This document shows positions 15,188-23,364 of a stretch of 36,745 bases of DNA, one piece after another. This stretch comes from Bacillota bacterium. GTDB lineage: Bacteria; Bacillota; Clostridia; Christensenellales; Aristaeellaceae. Location: the NCBI GenBank assembly GCA_023392515.1, contig JAEVYX010000019.1, positions 1 through 36,745 of the forward strand. The letters are read 5' to 3'. Below the pieces are notes generated by a model. The model ran no database searches, was not told the origin of the DNA, and was given only the letters and a program-made list of their open reading frames with translations. Position 1 is the first letter of the stretch; each line of letters starts with the position of its first letter. Position numbers and translations under genes: made by a program.

Positions 15188-16360
15188 TTAGTTAGTAGAT
15201 TCTTCGCATGCGTCATAGGCGAACTGGCAAAAAAGCGCGGCGCCCAGCGGCAGCATCTCCTCATCCAGCTTGAACTTGCCATGGTGGTGGGCATAACAGG
15301 TGCCCTTTTCCGCGCTACCAATCCCCAATTGGGCATACACCGCGGGGCCGAGGGCGCCATATTCCGCAAAGTCATCCCCAACCATGCTGGGCGATTGGGT
15401 ACTGATGTTTTCCTTGTTCATCAACTTTTCCGCGCTTTTAACAGCCGAAGCGCACAGTGCCGCATCGTTTACTACCACGGAGCAAGCCTTGTAGATTTCC
15501 ACCTCTGCCGTGCAGCCGTGGGCTGCGGCCGTCTGCTTTGTCAGGCGCTCCAGCAGTTGATGGACTTCCGTGCATACGGCGTTGTCAAAGGTACGCAGCG
15601 TTCCCCGCAGCTCCGCCTCCTGGGCGATGATGTTGCACCTGGTCCCGGCATGAAAGCTGCCCACTGTGACAACCACAGGCTGCATGGGGGAAATAAACCG
15701 GGACGGGATATGCTGCAGCGCTTCCACCACGGCGGCTCCCGCCGTCACCGCATCGATGCAAAGATGGGGGTAAGCCCCATGGCCGCCCTTTCCCGTGATA
15801 CGGATGGTGAACATATCCGCGCTGGCGCACACAGGTCCGGGGGAGATATGCAGCGTGCCGGTAGGGTAGTCGCTCCACAGGTGAATGCCGAAAAAGCAGT
15901 CGATATCCTGAACAAGGCCGGTTGCGATTACCTCCTGAGCACCCCGCTCACCCTCTTCCGCAGGCTGGAAGATGAACTTCACCGTACCGGAAAGCTCATC
16001 CTTGACAGATGACAGCATCTTGGCCGCAGTGATGCCCATGGCGATGTGTCCGTCATGACCGCAGCCGTGCATCAGGCCGGGCTTTTCCGATTGGAAGGGG
16101 AGGCCGGTATCCTCCTGCATTTGCAGTGCGTCGGTATCGATGCGAAGACCTACGGTTTTGCCCGGCCGCCCGCCTTTTAAAATACCGATGGTGATATTCG
16201 GGGCAGGGGCCAAATAGGGGATGGATAAAGCATCCAGCTCCTGGCGGATACGCTTGTTGGTCTCCACCTCAAAGTGGGAGGGCTCCGGAAAACGGTGAAA
16301 GTAATGATAAAGGGATGTCAATTCCGCTTGCATCGTTTGCGCTTTTTCCAAGAAATTCAT
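15188..16360 (-). CDS. M20 family amidohydrolase (N-acyl amino acid hydrolase-like)
   Basis: M20D peptidases remove acyl groups from N-acyl amino acids or split small amide substrates with a metal pair. The 390-residue protein shows the metal ligands in DTDALQ (about 76-81), MHGCGHDGH (about 97-105) and QPAEEGERG, a dimerisation domain (about 185-295, GKGGHGAYPH) and a C-terminal metal-binding HHHGKFKLDEE region. The length fits the family. It is divergent from metNIQ, so it could release methionine or another amino acid from an acyl form, but that is inference. No clear terminator lies between its stop and the hrcA promoter. ATG 16360 has only a weak ribosome site (GGCGGG). Confidence 0.85.
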   Translation of the reverse strand: MNFLEKAQTMQAELTSLYHYFHRFPEPSHFEVETNKRIRQELDALSIPYLAPAPNITIGILKGGRPGKTVGLRIDTDALQMQEDTGLPFQSEKPGLMHGCGHDGHIAMGITAAKMLSSVKDELSGTVKFIFQPAEEGERGAQEVIATGLVQDIDCFFGIHLWSDYPTGTLHISPGPVCASADMFTIRITGKGGHGAYPHLCIDAVTAGAAVVEALQHIPSRFISPMQPVVVTVGSFHAGTRCNIIAQEAELRGTLRTFDNAVCTEVHQLLERLTKQTAAAHGCTAEVEIYKACSVVVNDAALCASAVKSAEKLMNKENISTQSPSMVGDDFAEYGALGPAVYAQLGIGSAEKGTCYAHHHGKFKLDEEMLPLGAALFCQFAYDACEESTN

Positions 16361-16389
16361 GGTGCGTTCCCGCCTTTTTTACTGGGGTT

Positions 16390-16395
16390 ATTATA
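16390..16395 (-). promoter_or_regulatory. Possible -10 element for the M20 gene
   Basis: A perfect minus-strand TATAAT lies 29 bases before the ATG of the amidohydrolase. No good -35 sits 16-18 bases upstream (GCGAAT at best), so an activator or an extended element would be needed. Weak support. Confidence 0.35.
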
Positions 16396-16464
16396 TAGGA
16401 ATAAAGTGTACAATTCGCCGTTTGTGGGGGGATTCCTGTCATGACGGAAATGTAGAGGAGATTA

Positions 16465-16493
16465 TTGCTTTCTTTTTCTGTTTATGATAGGAT
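16465..16493 (+). promoter_or_regulatory. Possible promoter for metNIQ
   Basis: -35 TTGCTT (16465-16470), a 17-base spacer and an extended -10 TGA-TAGGAT (16485-16493) are present. It starts transcription about 30 bases before metN. I see no SAM riboswitch or T-box in the 169-base gap, so methionine control, if any, works another way. Confidence 0.45.
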
Positions 16494-16529
16494 ATACAAA
16501 AACCTACTGGAATAGAGGGAATTAGATTC

Positions 16530-17567
16530 ATGATCGAGCTAAGGTCCGTCAGCAAAACCTTCTTAACCGGCCCAAACCAAAATGTGCATGCTGTCAAGGA
16601 TGTCAGCCTCACCATTGAGGATGGGGAAATTTTCGGGATCATCGGGTTTAGCGGGGCTGGCAAATCCACTTTGGTGCGCTGCATGAATCTTTTGGAAAAG
16701 CCCACCTCCGGAGAGGTGTTTGTAGCAGGACAGGAATTGACAGCCATGCCGGCCTGGAAGCTTCGGGCGGCCAGAAAAAAGATCGGCATGATCTTTCAAT
16801 TGTTCAACCTGATGAAATCCCGAACCGTCTTTCAAAACGTGGCCTATCCCCTTCGTGGCGGCAGGCTTACCACCGCCCAAAAAGAAGAAAAGGTGATGCG
16901 GCTTCTCAACCTGGTAGGCCTCAGCGACAAGGCAGGTGCCTATCCTTCCCAGCTTTCCGGGGGCCAAAAGCAGCGGGTGGCTATTGCGCGGGCGCTGGCC
17001 AACGACCCCAAGGTGCTTCTGTGCGACGAGGCCACCAGCGCCCTGGATCCCCAAACCACCCAGGACATATTAAAGCTTTTGCGGGAACTGAACGAGAAAT
17101 TGGGCATTACCATCGTTATGATTACCCACGAAATGGCCGTGGTGAAGGAAATCTGCACCCGCATGGCAGTGATGGAAGACGGCCAGGTGGTGGAGCAGGG
17201 CGGCGTTTACGATGTTTTTGCCAACCCCAGGCAGGAGATTACCAAAAAGTTTATCCGCACCACCACGACCCTTGGACACATGGAGGAGATTGTGGCCATG
17301 AACCCCGCGTCGCTGGGGGCACAGCCGGGGGATATTGTGGCCAGATTTGATTGCCGGGGGGATAATACCGGCCAGGCGCTGGTTTCCGATGTATCCAGGC
17401 GGTTCAATATTGATGTGAGCATCGTCTTTGGCAATGTTGAGTTGATTCAGGGAATCCCCCTTGGCACACTGGCGGTCATCTTCCGGGGCCCTTCCGATAA
17501 AGTGGAGGAAGCGTTCTCCTATCTTCTCAAGCGGGGGATCGGGGTGGAGGTGATTAAGCGTGTATGA
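16530..17567 (+). CDS. metN: Methionine ABC importer, ATP-binding protein
   Basis: MetN powers uptake of D- and L-methionine through MetI. The 345-residue protein has Walker A GFSGAGKST (39-47), the Q-loop near MIFQLFNLM, signature LSGGQKQRVA (about 143-152), Walker B VLLCDEATSALD and the switch histidine in ITHEM. After residue 265 comes a C-terminal NIL/ACT-like domain, which in MetN binds methionine and inhibits transport (transinhibition). That domain separates it from other amino-acid ATPases. Its end overlaps metI by 8 bases. The ribosome site is weak (AGAGGGA, about 11 bases). Confidence 0.94.
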   Translation: MIELRSVSKTFLTGPNQNVHAVKDVSLTIEDGEIFGIIGFSGAGKSTLVRCMNLLEKPTSGEVFVAGQELTAMPAWKLRAARKKIGMIFQLFNLMKSRTVFQNVAYPLRGGRLTTAQKEEKVMRLLNLVGLSDKAGAYPSQLSGGQKQRVAIARALANDPKVLLCDEATSALDPQTTQDILKLLRELNEKLGITIVMITHEMAVVKEICTRMAVMEDGQVVEQGGVYDVFANPRQEITKKFIRTTTTLGHMEEIVAMNPASLGAQPGDIVARFDCRGDNTGQALVSDVSRRFNIDVSIVFGNVELIQGIPLGTLAVIFRGPSDKVEEAFSYLLKRGIGVEVIKRV

Positions 17568-18237
17568 ATTTCTGCAGGGGCTGATCCCCAATGTGATGAA
17601 AAACTCGCCGGAGCTGTTTAAAAGCATCGGCCAAACCCTTGAAATGGTAGGCGTCAGCGCCCTTTTAAGCGCCGGGTTCGGCATCCTGTTCGGGGTGATC
17701 CTGGTGGTTACCTCTCCCGGGAACATCCTGCAAAACCGCGTGGTGTTTTCCATCCTGGACAAGGTGATCAACGTATTCCGGTCCATCCCTTTTGTGATCC
17801 TGATCGCGCTGATGATGCCGGTCACAAGGGCGATCGTGGGCACATCCATCGGCACCCGGGGGGCCATCTTTCCGCTGGTGATCGGCACGGTCCCCTTTTT
17901 CTCCCGGCAAATCCATAGCGCCCTTTGCGAAGTTGACCCCGGAGTGATCGAGGCGGCCCAGTCCATGGGCTCCAGCCCCTTTGAAATCATCTGGCGGGTA
18001 TACCTCCGGGAAGGCTTGGCCGGTATGATAAGGGGCGCCACCATTACCGTTGTCAACCTGATTGCCTTGTCCGCCATGGCCGGGGTGGTCGGCGGCGGCG
18101 GCCTGGGGGACTACGCCATCCGCTATGGCTTCCAGCGGTATCAGACGGACGTGACCTTTGTAACGGTGATTATTCTGCTTGCCATGGTGACGGTGATCCA
18201 GTCTTTGGGCAACGCCGTAACCCGTAAGCTGCAATAA
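17560..18237 (+). CDS. metI: Methionine ABC importer, permease
   Basis: MetI forms the membrane channel of the methionine importer. The 225-residue protein has about five membrane segments and the cytoplasmic EAA coupling loop at VDPGVIEAAQSMGSSPFEII. The start is GTG at 17560, 7 bases after GGAGGTGAT inside metN, so translation is coupled. The length and the SIPFVILIALMMPVTRAIVG segment match MetI. Confidence 0.94.
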   Translation: MYEFLQGLIPNVMKNSPELFKSIGQTLEMVGVSALLSAGFGILFGVILVVTSPGNILQNRVVFSILDKVINVFRSIPFVILIALMMPVTRAIVGTSIGTRGAIFPLVIGTVPFFSRQIHSALCEVDPGVIEAAQSMGSSPFEIIWRVYLREGLAGMIRGATITVVNLIALSAMAGVVGGGGLGDYAIRYGFQRYQTDVTFVTVIILLAMVTVIQSLGNAVTRKLQ

Positions 18238-18271
18238 TATAAAGCAAGCATTTATAAAAGGAGGAGAAACA

Positions 18272-19081
18272 ATGAAAAAGGCGTTCGCAATCATCCTTGC
18301 GCTTATGCTGACTCTCGGCTGCGCGGGCGCTCTTGGCGAAACCACCAAAGTGAAAATCGGCGTGGTTGGCGAGAACAACGAGCAGTGGAACCAGGTCATC
18401 ATCCCCATGCTGAAGGAAGAGGGCATAGAAATCGAGCTGGTGAAGTTCAGCGATTATGTGATCCCCAACCAGGCCCTGGCGGATAAGGAAATCGACCTGA
18501 ACGCTTTCCAACACTATAACTTTATGAACAACTGGTCCAAAGAACATGGGGTAGAGTTGGTGGCGATTGCCGATACCCTCATTGCTCCTCTTTGCATCTA
18601 CTCCCAGAAGATCAAGTCCCTGGATGAAATCAATGATGGGGACGGCGTGGCCATCATGAACGACGTGGTTAACGAAGCCCGTGCGCTGCGCATGCTGGAA
18701 GCCGCCGGATTTATCAAGCTCAAGGAAGATATTACCGAGCTTGCCACCGTGGCGGACATTGCAGAAAACCGCCTCAACCTCCAGTTCAACGAGATGGAAG
18801 CTTCCCTTACCGCGTCTGCCATGAGCGATCCCTCCATCGCCATCGCTTTCCTCAACGGCACCCATGCCAAGGACGCTGGCCTTACCAACGACCAGGCACT
18901 GTACATGGAGCAGTATGACCCGGAGAACCCCGATATGCACGGCATCATCAACATTATTGCCGCCCGTGCCGAGGATGCGGAAAACCCCGTCTACAAGCGC
19001 ATTGCCGAAGCGTACCACACCGACGAAGTGAGGGCGCTGTTTGAGACCGTTTACAAGGGCGTATACCTGCCCGCGTTTTAG
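18272..19081 (+). CDS. metQ: Methionine-binding protein of the NlpA/MetQ family
   Basis: MetQ captures methionine outside the membrane and hands it to MetNI. The 269-residue protein has a Lys-Lys signal peptide, then KVKIGVVGENNEQWNQV and the family landmarks YVIPNQALADKEIDLNAFQHY and IPNDVVNEARAL-like IMNDVVNEARAL. A cysteine at residue 17 (LTLGC) is the likely lipid anchor, but Thr rather than Leu at -3 makes the lipobox atypical; cleavage by signal peptidase I further on is the alternative. GGAGGAG lies before the ATG, and the gene is 34 bases after metI. Confidence 0.92.
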   Translation: MKKAFAIILALMLTLGCAGALGETTKVKIGVVGENNEQWNQVIIPMLKEEGIEIELVKFSDYVIPNQALADKEIDLNAFQHYNFMNNWSKEHGVELVAIADTLIAPLCIYSQKIKSLDEINDGDGVAIMNDVVNEARALRMLEAAGFIKLKEDITELATVADIAENRLNLQFNEMEASLTASAMSDPSIAIAFLNGTHAKDAGLTNDQALYMEQYDPENPDMHGIINIIAARAEDAENPVYKRIAEAYHTDEVRALFETVYKGVYLPAF

Positions 19082-19176
19082 AGATCGGACAGGGTTCGGA
19101 GACGCTGTCCCACCGGCTTAGCCTTTCAAAAGGGCTCCCCATGGAGGGAGTGCAGAACGCCTCAAAACCCTGCAGC

Positions 19177-19215
19177 AAGACCCCACTTTTCAGGCAATGA
19201 AAAGTGGGGTCTTTT
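19177..19215 (+). terminator. Intrinsic terminator of metNIQ
   Basis: A perfect 16-bp stem (AAGACCCCACTTTTCA, 19177-19192, with its complement at 19198-19213) and a 5-base loop are present, followed by TT. It sits between the convergent metQ and the isomerase gene, about 95 bases past metQ. A smaller hairpin, GGACAG/CTGTCC, precedes it at about 19086. Confidence 0.85.
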
Positions 19216-19246
19216 GATGTGCTGTTTGGTTGCTGTCTGGTTGGTT

Positions 19247-20035
19247 TTACTCCATCATAGCGCGGAGCTTGTCTGCATCCTGGACATAGTCATCAAGTCC
19301 TGTTACGGCGCTCATATTGTACTCCAGAACGAAGTTGGCATTCGGGGTATACAAACGTGCGCCTTGGGAAAACCGATTCCAATCGATAACGCCTGTGCCT
19401 ATCCGCTGGTGCAAGTCCTCGCGGCTGTCATTGTCATGCAGGTGGTATGCTTTCAAGCGGCTGCCCAGCGCCTTTTGCACCTCGAAAATATCTATGTTTC
19501 CCAACACGGCATGACCGGTATCAATGATGCAGTTCAGCGCGGGGTTATTTTGAAACAGCTTCAAAAAGTCTTCCTGGCTGCAAAGCGTCGCCAATCCATG
19601 TCCAAAGGCCAGATTTTCCACCAGCATGCTTACGCCTTCCTTGACACAGATATCGTTGAGCCGGGCGAGCCGGTCCTCAACGCGCTTCAAGCGCTCGGCT
19701 TTCTCCATGGCGCTTGGCGCTGCAGCGTAAGGGGCGTTCATATGCACAACATAACCCTCGGCCCCGAATTTGTGATACAGGCGGAAAGGCTGTTTCAGGT
19801 ATTCAAACAGTTCATCTTCCCGGTCGGTGAGAGACATTTCTGTAATAACACCCTGATAGGGGGCATGAATGCTGAATTTGCCTGTGCGCTCCTGCATGAT
19901 TTCGGTGAGGGCAAGCTCCCAATAAGTATCGCCGCCCCACTCATAAAAGATCTCCACGCCAAGGTCCGGCCGCAGTTTGCGCATGTTGTAGATGGGATGA
20001 CCACAGAAGCCCAATGTTGATACGCTGAAGTTCAT
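19247..20035 (-). CDS. Sugar phosphate isomerase/epimerase-like TIM-barrel protein
   Basis: This 262-residue protein belongs to the AP-endonuclease-2/xylose-isomerase-like barrel family. Visible metal-ligand candidates are E in LVENLAF, D and H in IDTGHAVLGN, H in YHLHDN, and E in VLEYN. Members isomerise or epimerise sugars, inositols or keto-acids. It is the last gene of a sugar-importer operon, so it probably acts on the imported sugar or its product. I chose the ATG at 20035, with GGGGG about 9 bases upstream; an in-frame TTG at 20050 is also possible. The substrate is not predictable. Confidence 0.8.
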   Translation of the reverse strand: MNFSVSTLGFCGHPIYNMRKLRPDLGVEIFYEWGGDTYWELALTEIMQERTGKFSIHAPYQGVITEMSLTDREDELFEYLKQPFRLYHKFGAEGYVVHMNAPYAAAPSAMEKAERLKRVEDRLARLNDICVKEGVSMLVENLAFGHGLATLCSQEDFLKLFQNNPALNCIIDTGHAVLGNIDIFEVQKALGSRLKAYHLHDNDSREDLHQRIGTGVIDWNRFSQGARLYTPNANFVLEYNMSAVTGLDDYVQDADKLRAMME

Positions 20036-20055
20036 AACAATTTCCCCCAATTTTG

Positions 20056-20892
20056 TTAACCCTTAATGCCAGAGCTGATAAAGGCGTTGATGATATGGCG
20101 CTGCATGAACAGGTAGGCGACCATTACGGGCAGGGAAGCCAGCGTGGCGGTTGCCATGAAGGGTCCCCAGCGGTTGCCCATTTCAAAATCCAGAAATTGC
20201 TTAAGACCCACAGTAAGGGTTCTGCTTTCCGGTTTGGTTAACACCAGCAGCGGCCAGAAATAGAGATTCCATGCTTCGATTACAGTGAGAATGCAAATGG
20301 CCGAAACGGCCCCCTTGCAAAGGCCGAAGGTCACATTGCGCATCGCCCAGAAGGAATTGGCGCCTTCAATCTGGGAGCACTCGTAGTACGCCCGGGGTAC
20401 ACTTCTGACGTTTTGATACAAATAGAAGAAGGTGGTTGCATTGGCAACGTTGGGAAGGATGACAGAGGTCCAGCTGTTCAATAGTTTCATATTGCTGATG
20501 AGAATATAGTTAGGGATCATCGTCACCTGAAAGGGGATGACCATCGTCACCAGCAGAAAATAGAAAACTGCGGAATTCAGCTTTGTTTGGTAGTAGCCCA
20601 GCGCAAAGGCGGCAAGAAACGATACCACAATCTGCAGAATGGAGATGCCCACCGTTGTGGCCAGGCTGTTTTTGAACCAGTTTGCGACATCGTAGCTTAC
20701 GAACACTTCCCGGTAATGATCCAATGTAAACTGCTTTGGGATCAGGTAAATCTGCTTGGAAAACAACTCATCCGAGCCCTTTAAGGAGGATGATATCATC
20801 CACAGAACCGGGAAGATGCATATGCCAAGAAACAGGATCAGCGCGATATGAAGCAGGATCTGGCCTGCCGAACGGCGTTTATTTCTGATCAT
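20056..20892 (-). CDS. Sugar ABC transporter permease, MalG type
   Basis: A CUT1-family inner-membrane permease of 278 residues with about six membrane segments. The family start (IFPVLWMISSSLKGSDEL) and the mid-region PFQVTMIPNYILISNMKLLNSW are diagnostic. The EAA loop that touches the ATPase is degenerate: YECSQIEGANSFWAMRNV keeps Glu and Gly but lacks the usual Ala-Ala and LPL..P. Its start overlaps the partner permease gene by 14 bases. The isomerase gene follows 20 bases later. Confidence 0.92.
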   Translation of the reverse strand: MIRNKRRSAGQILLHIALILFLGICIFPVLWMISSSLKGSDELFSKQIYLIPKQFTLDHYREVFVSYDVANWFKNSLATTVGISILQIVVSFLAAFALGYYQTKLNSAVFYFLLVTMVIPFQVTMIPNYILISNMKLLNSWTSVILPNVANATTFFYLYQNVRSVPRAYYECSQIEGANSFWAMRNVTFGLCKGAVSAICILTVIEAWNLYFWPLLVLTKPESRTLTVGLKQFLDFEMGNRWGPFMATATLASLPVMVAYLFMQRHIINAFISSGIKG

Positions 20893-21805
20893 GATAACCG
20901 AACCCCCCCATTGACCGCATCATAACGATGGTAATAATTAAGAAGATAATGGAGGTGAACACCGCAATAGCGCTGGCCATGCCAATGTTGTAATACTTAA
21001 AGCCAAATTCGTAAATGACATAGGAAAGATTTGTTGTCGTGTAGGAAGGACCGCCTTGGGTTAAAAGGTTAATGGCGGTAAAGGCACGCTCTGCAGCAAA
21101 GATGACGCTGGTGAGCAGCATATAGACCGTGGTAGGGGCAAGCAGCGGGAACTTAATATGCCAGAAACACTGCCAGCCGTTTGCGCCGTCGATGGTGGAT
21201 GCTTCGATGCAATCCTGGGAAATGTTTAGGAGGCCCGCAAGGAAAAGGATCATGTTCTGCCCCATGTACTTCCAGCCGCAAACGAGTACGATGGAGAAGA
21301 ATGCCGTGCCCGGCTCACTGACCCATGCACGCCCCGGAAGGCCAAGCTTGGCAAGTATATTGTTCAGAACGCCGTAATCCGGGTTATACATCCAAATCCA
21401 AACGATGCAGATGATGGAAAAGGCAAGTATTGTGGGCATAAAGTACAGCGCTTTGTAAAAGCCATGGGCTTTTCCATTTCGCACATTCAAAAGCATAAGG
21501 GCCAGAATCAGCGGAACCACAATAAAAAAGGGAAGCAGCGCTAGAATATAAAGAAAGGTATTGCCAATTCCCTGAAGAAACATGGCTTTGCCGAACATGG
21601 AAGAATAATTGCTCAAACCTACCCACTTTAAATCGGAAACAAAGTTCCACTTGGCAAAGCTGAGTACGGAGCTATAGATCATTGGCCAGTATTTAAACAA
21701 GCCGAAAAAGACCAGCGCGGGAAGCACGTATAACAAAAATCCCGGAATTTGGCTTTTCCGGCGGCTAAGTTGCTGTTTGCCCCGCACCACGGTGATGTCG
21801 CTCAT
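20879..21805 (-). CDS. Sugar ABC transporter permease, MalF type
   Basis: The partner CUT1 permease has 308 residues and six membrane segments. The sequence LYVLPALVFFGLFKYWPMIYSSVLSF at its N-terminus and the canonical EAA loop (IEASTIDGANGWQCFWHIKF, then PLLAPT) are clear. The ATG at 21805 has AGGAGGAAG upstream. No ATPase gene is in this operon, so a shared MsmX/UgpC-type ATPase encoded elsewhere is likely, as in many Bacillota CUT1 systems. Confidence 0.93.
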   Translation of the reverse strand: MSDITVVRGKQQLSRRKSQIPGFLLYVLPALVFFGLFKYWPMIYSSVLSFAKWNFVSDLKWVGLSNYSSMFGKAMFLQGIGNTFLYILALLPFFIVVPLILALMLLNVRNGKAHGFYKALYFMPTILAFSIICIVWIWMYNPDYGVLNNILAKLGLPGRAWVSEPGTAFFSIVLVCGWKYMGQNMILFLAGLLNISQDCIEASTIDGANGWQCFWHIKFPLLAPTTVYMLLTSVIFAAERAFTAINLLTQGGPSYTTTNLSYVIYEFGFKYYNIGMASAIAVFTSIIFLIITIVMMRSMGGFGYHDQK

Positions 21806-21858
21806 GCACTTCCTCCTGAACACCCCTGCCGTATGGCAGCGGTTCATTTATATCATGC

Positions 21859-21884
21859 CGGAGGGCGCGTTCCCGCGCCCTCCG
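21859..21884. other. Intercistronic stem-loop after the binding-protein gene
   Basis: A perfect 11-bp GC-rich stem (CGGAGGGCGCG with CGCGCCCTCCG) and a TTCC loop lie 11 bases past the binding-protein stop. No T-run follows on the minus strand. In comparable operons such stems protect the upstream message from 3' decay and raise the binding protein above its permeases. That role here is inference. Confidence 0.75.
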
Positions 21885-21895
21885 AGCTAATGAAA

Positions 21896-23134
21896 TCAGA
21901 TATTGTCCAACATCATGTTGCATTCTTCCTCAAGAGCTGTCAAGGACTCCACTACGTCCTTTCCTTCCATGAGGATGCCGTTGCGGACAGAGAGCCAGCG
22001 GGCATCAATTTCCAGACCGACGGATCCGCCCGGCCAGCACTCCCACGGACGGGCGTACTGCGTCTGGGCATAGGCGGCTTCCTGACCGCTTACCATGGGC
22101 ACTTGCGCCGTGGTCACGCAGAGGTAGCCGGTTTTGGTGAAGGTTTCCATACCTTCCTGGGAGGACATGTACTTCATGAAATCGAATACCGCGGCCTTCT
22201 TGGCATCTTCGGTGGAGAAGGAGATCATGGCTGCGCCGCCTGCCGGAAGCTGCTTGTCTACGCCTTCAAAACCGGGGCACTGTGCTACCTTCAGGTCGAA
22301 CTTGGCATACTCGCCGAAGGTGTTGATTTTCATGATGGTGGTGCAGATCATGGCAATGCCGCCTGCATTAAAGTTCGAGGTCTGCTCGGTATCGGTAGCA
22401 ACGGGGGAATAGCCGTTGGTGTACAGGCTCTGCCACATTTTCAATGCTTTGATGCAACCTTCATTGGTGAAGTCAACCCGGGTTTTGTCCTCGCTAAGCA
22501 GTTCGCCGCCGGCGGAAAAGACCAGAGCTTGGTCACCCCAGTTGTCTGGCAGCTGGATGGCGATGCCATAGTGGGGGGTTTTGCTCTTGATGATTTCGCT
22601 CACCTTGGCCACCTCTTCCCAGGTGGTGGGGATGTCTGCCTCTGTCAGGCCTGCTTGCTTGAAGATGTCCATGTTGCAATACATGACCATGTTGGAAACG
22701 GCTATGGGCAAGCCGATCTGCTCATTGTTCACGTTGGCCAGGGCCAGCATTTCAGGGGTGAAGTTGGCATAAAGGGCTTTGAGGGCTTCGGCGTCGCCGG
22801 TCAACTGATCCACATTGGTGGGATCCAACTCGTTGGCGATGTAGTTAAGCAGGTTGTAGCCGCCTACGAAAATGTCGGGTTTGGGATTGCCTGCCGCTGC
22901 GTCAGCGATCATGCTTTGAAGAAGTTCGAAATACTCGCCCGCCTTGGCGGTGATTTCGATGTTGATGCCAGGATTGTTCGCCTCGAATTGGGCCACGCTT
23001 TGATTCAAGATTTCCTCATTCTTGCCGCTCCAGCGGTGCCACAGGTTCACTGTGACCTGCTCCTGAGCGGAAGCAATGCCAAGAGACGACACCAACATAG
23101 CCGCAAGAAGCAACATAACCAGCAGTTTTTTCAT
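21896..23134 (-). CDS. Extracellular sugar-binding protein (CUT1 family)
   Basis: A 412-residue family-1 solute-binding protein and the first gene of the operon. A signal peptide (1-23) ends ASA-QEQ, a type I signal-peptidase site; there is no lipobox cysteine, which is unusual for a Gram-positive binding protein. The mature part starts VTVNLWHRWSGKNEE and contains FEANNPGINIEITA and TTWEEVAKVSEIIK, all typical. An anchored partner or diffusion in the wall would be needed. The ATG at 23134 has AAAGGAG about 9 bases upstream. The imported sugar cannot be told. Confidence 0.92.
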   Translation of the reverse strand: MKKLLVMLLLAAMLVSSLGIASAQEQVTVNLWHRWSGKNEEILNQSVAQFEANNPGINIEITAKAGEYFELLQSMIADAAAGNPKPDIFVGGYNLLNYIANELDPTNVDQLTGDAEALKALYANFTPEMLALANVNNEQIGLPIAVSNMVMYCNMDIFKQAGLTEADIPTTWEEVAKVSEIIKSKTPHYGIAIQLPDNWGDQALVFSAGGELLSEDKTRVDFTNEGCIKALKMWQSLYTNGYSPVATDTEQTSNFNAGGIAMICTTIMKINTFGEYAKFDLKVAQCPGFEGVDKQLPAGGAAMISFSTEDAKKAAVFDFMKYMSSQEGMETFTKTGYLCVTTAQVPMVSGQEAAYAQTQYARPWECWPGGSVGLEIDARWLSVRNGILMEGKDVVESLTALEEECNMMLDNI

Positions 23135-23295
23135 GGGGGAAGGCTCCTTTCTATTTTCTCTCCGAAAAAAATTCGGAAAGTGATCCCTGATTAAGTGCGC
23201 ATATATGCAAGCAGATACGCGCGTGATCACAAATAAGCAAACTTGAACAAAGGGGAACCGCTCTAGGGATTGCGAAATACTGGTAAATTTCTACA

Positions 23296-23353
23296 AAATT
23301 CACCGTACATATTGTCGAATGTATATCTAAGTGGTATTATAAACCGTGAATTT
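23296..23353. promoter_or_regulatory. Spaced inverted repeat, probable operator of the DeoR-type regulator
   Basis: AAATTCACCGT (23296-23306) and ACCGTGAATTT (23343-23353) form an inverted repeat with 10 of 11 bases matching, separated by 36 bases. The right arm lies in the spacer of the minus-strand promoter and at the start of the deoR transcript. The left arm lies just upstream of the deoR -35 and downstream of the sugar-operon start. Such paired sites suit a looping, tetrameric DeoR regulator. Inferred from position. Confidence 0.6.
23312..23340 (+). promoter_or_regulatory. Sigma-A promoter for the DeoR-type gene
   Basis: -35 TTGTCG (23312-23317), a 17-base spacer and -10 TATTAT (23335-23340) are present. 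The start is near 23347, about 90 bases before the chosen start codon. Its -10 overlaps the -10 of the opposing sugar-operon promoter. Confidence 0.6.
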
Positions 23354-23364
23354 CGAAGAATCAA
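23336..23364 (-). promoter_or_regulatory. Sigma-A promoter for the sugar importer operon
   Basis: Minus-strand -35 TTGATT (23359-23364), a 17-base spacer and a perfect -10 TATAAT (23336-23341) are present. The start is near 23329, giving a leader of about 195 bases before the binding-protein gene. It overlaps the deoR promoter almost completely. Confidence 0.7.

Noticed and set aside
16381..16529. SAM riboswitch or T-box before metNIQ
   Set aside because: The gap is short and lacks the conserved kink-turn, core and T-box sequences.
19082..19246. Mobile element or attachment site between metQ and the isomerase gene
   Set aside because: Only a terminator and a small hairpin are visible; no target duplication or transposase remnant.
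21749..23194. 481-codon plus-strand open frame opposite the sugar-binding protein
   Set aside because: Antisense of a clear binding-protein gene; it lacks family features and a ribosome site.
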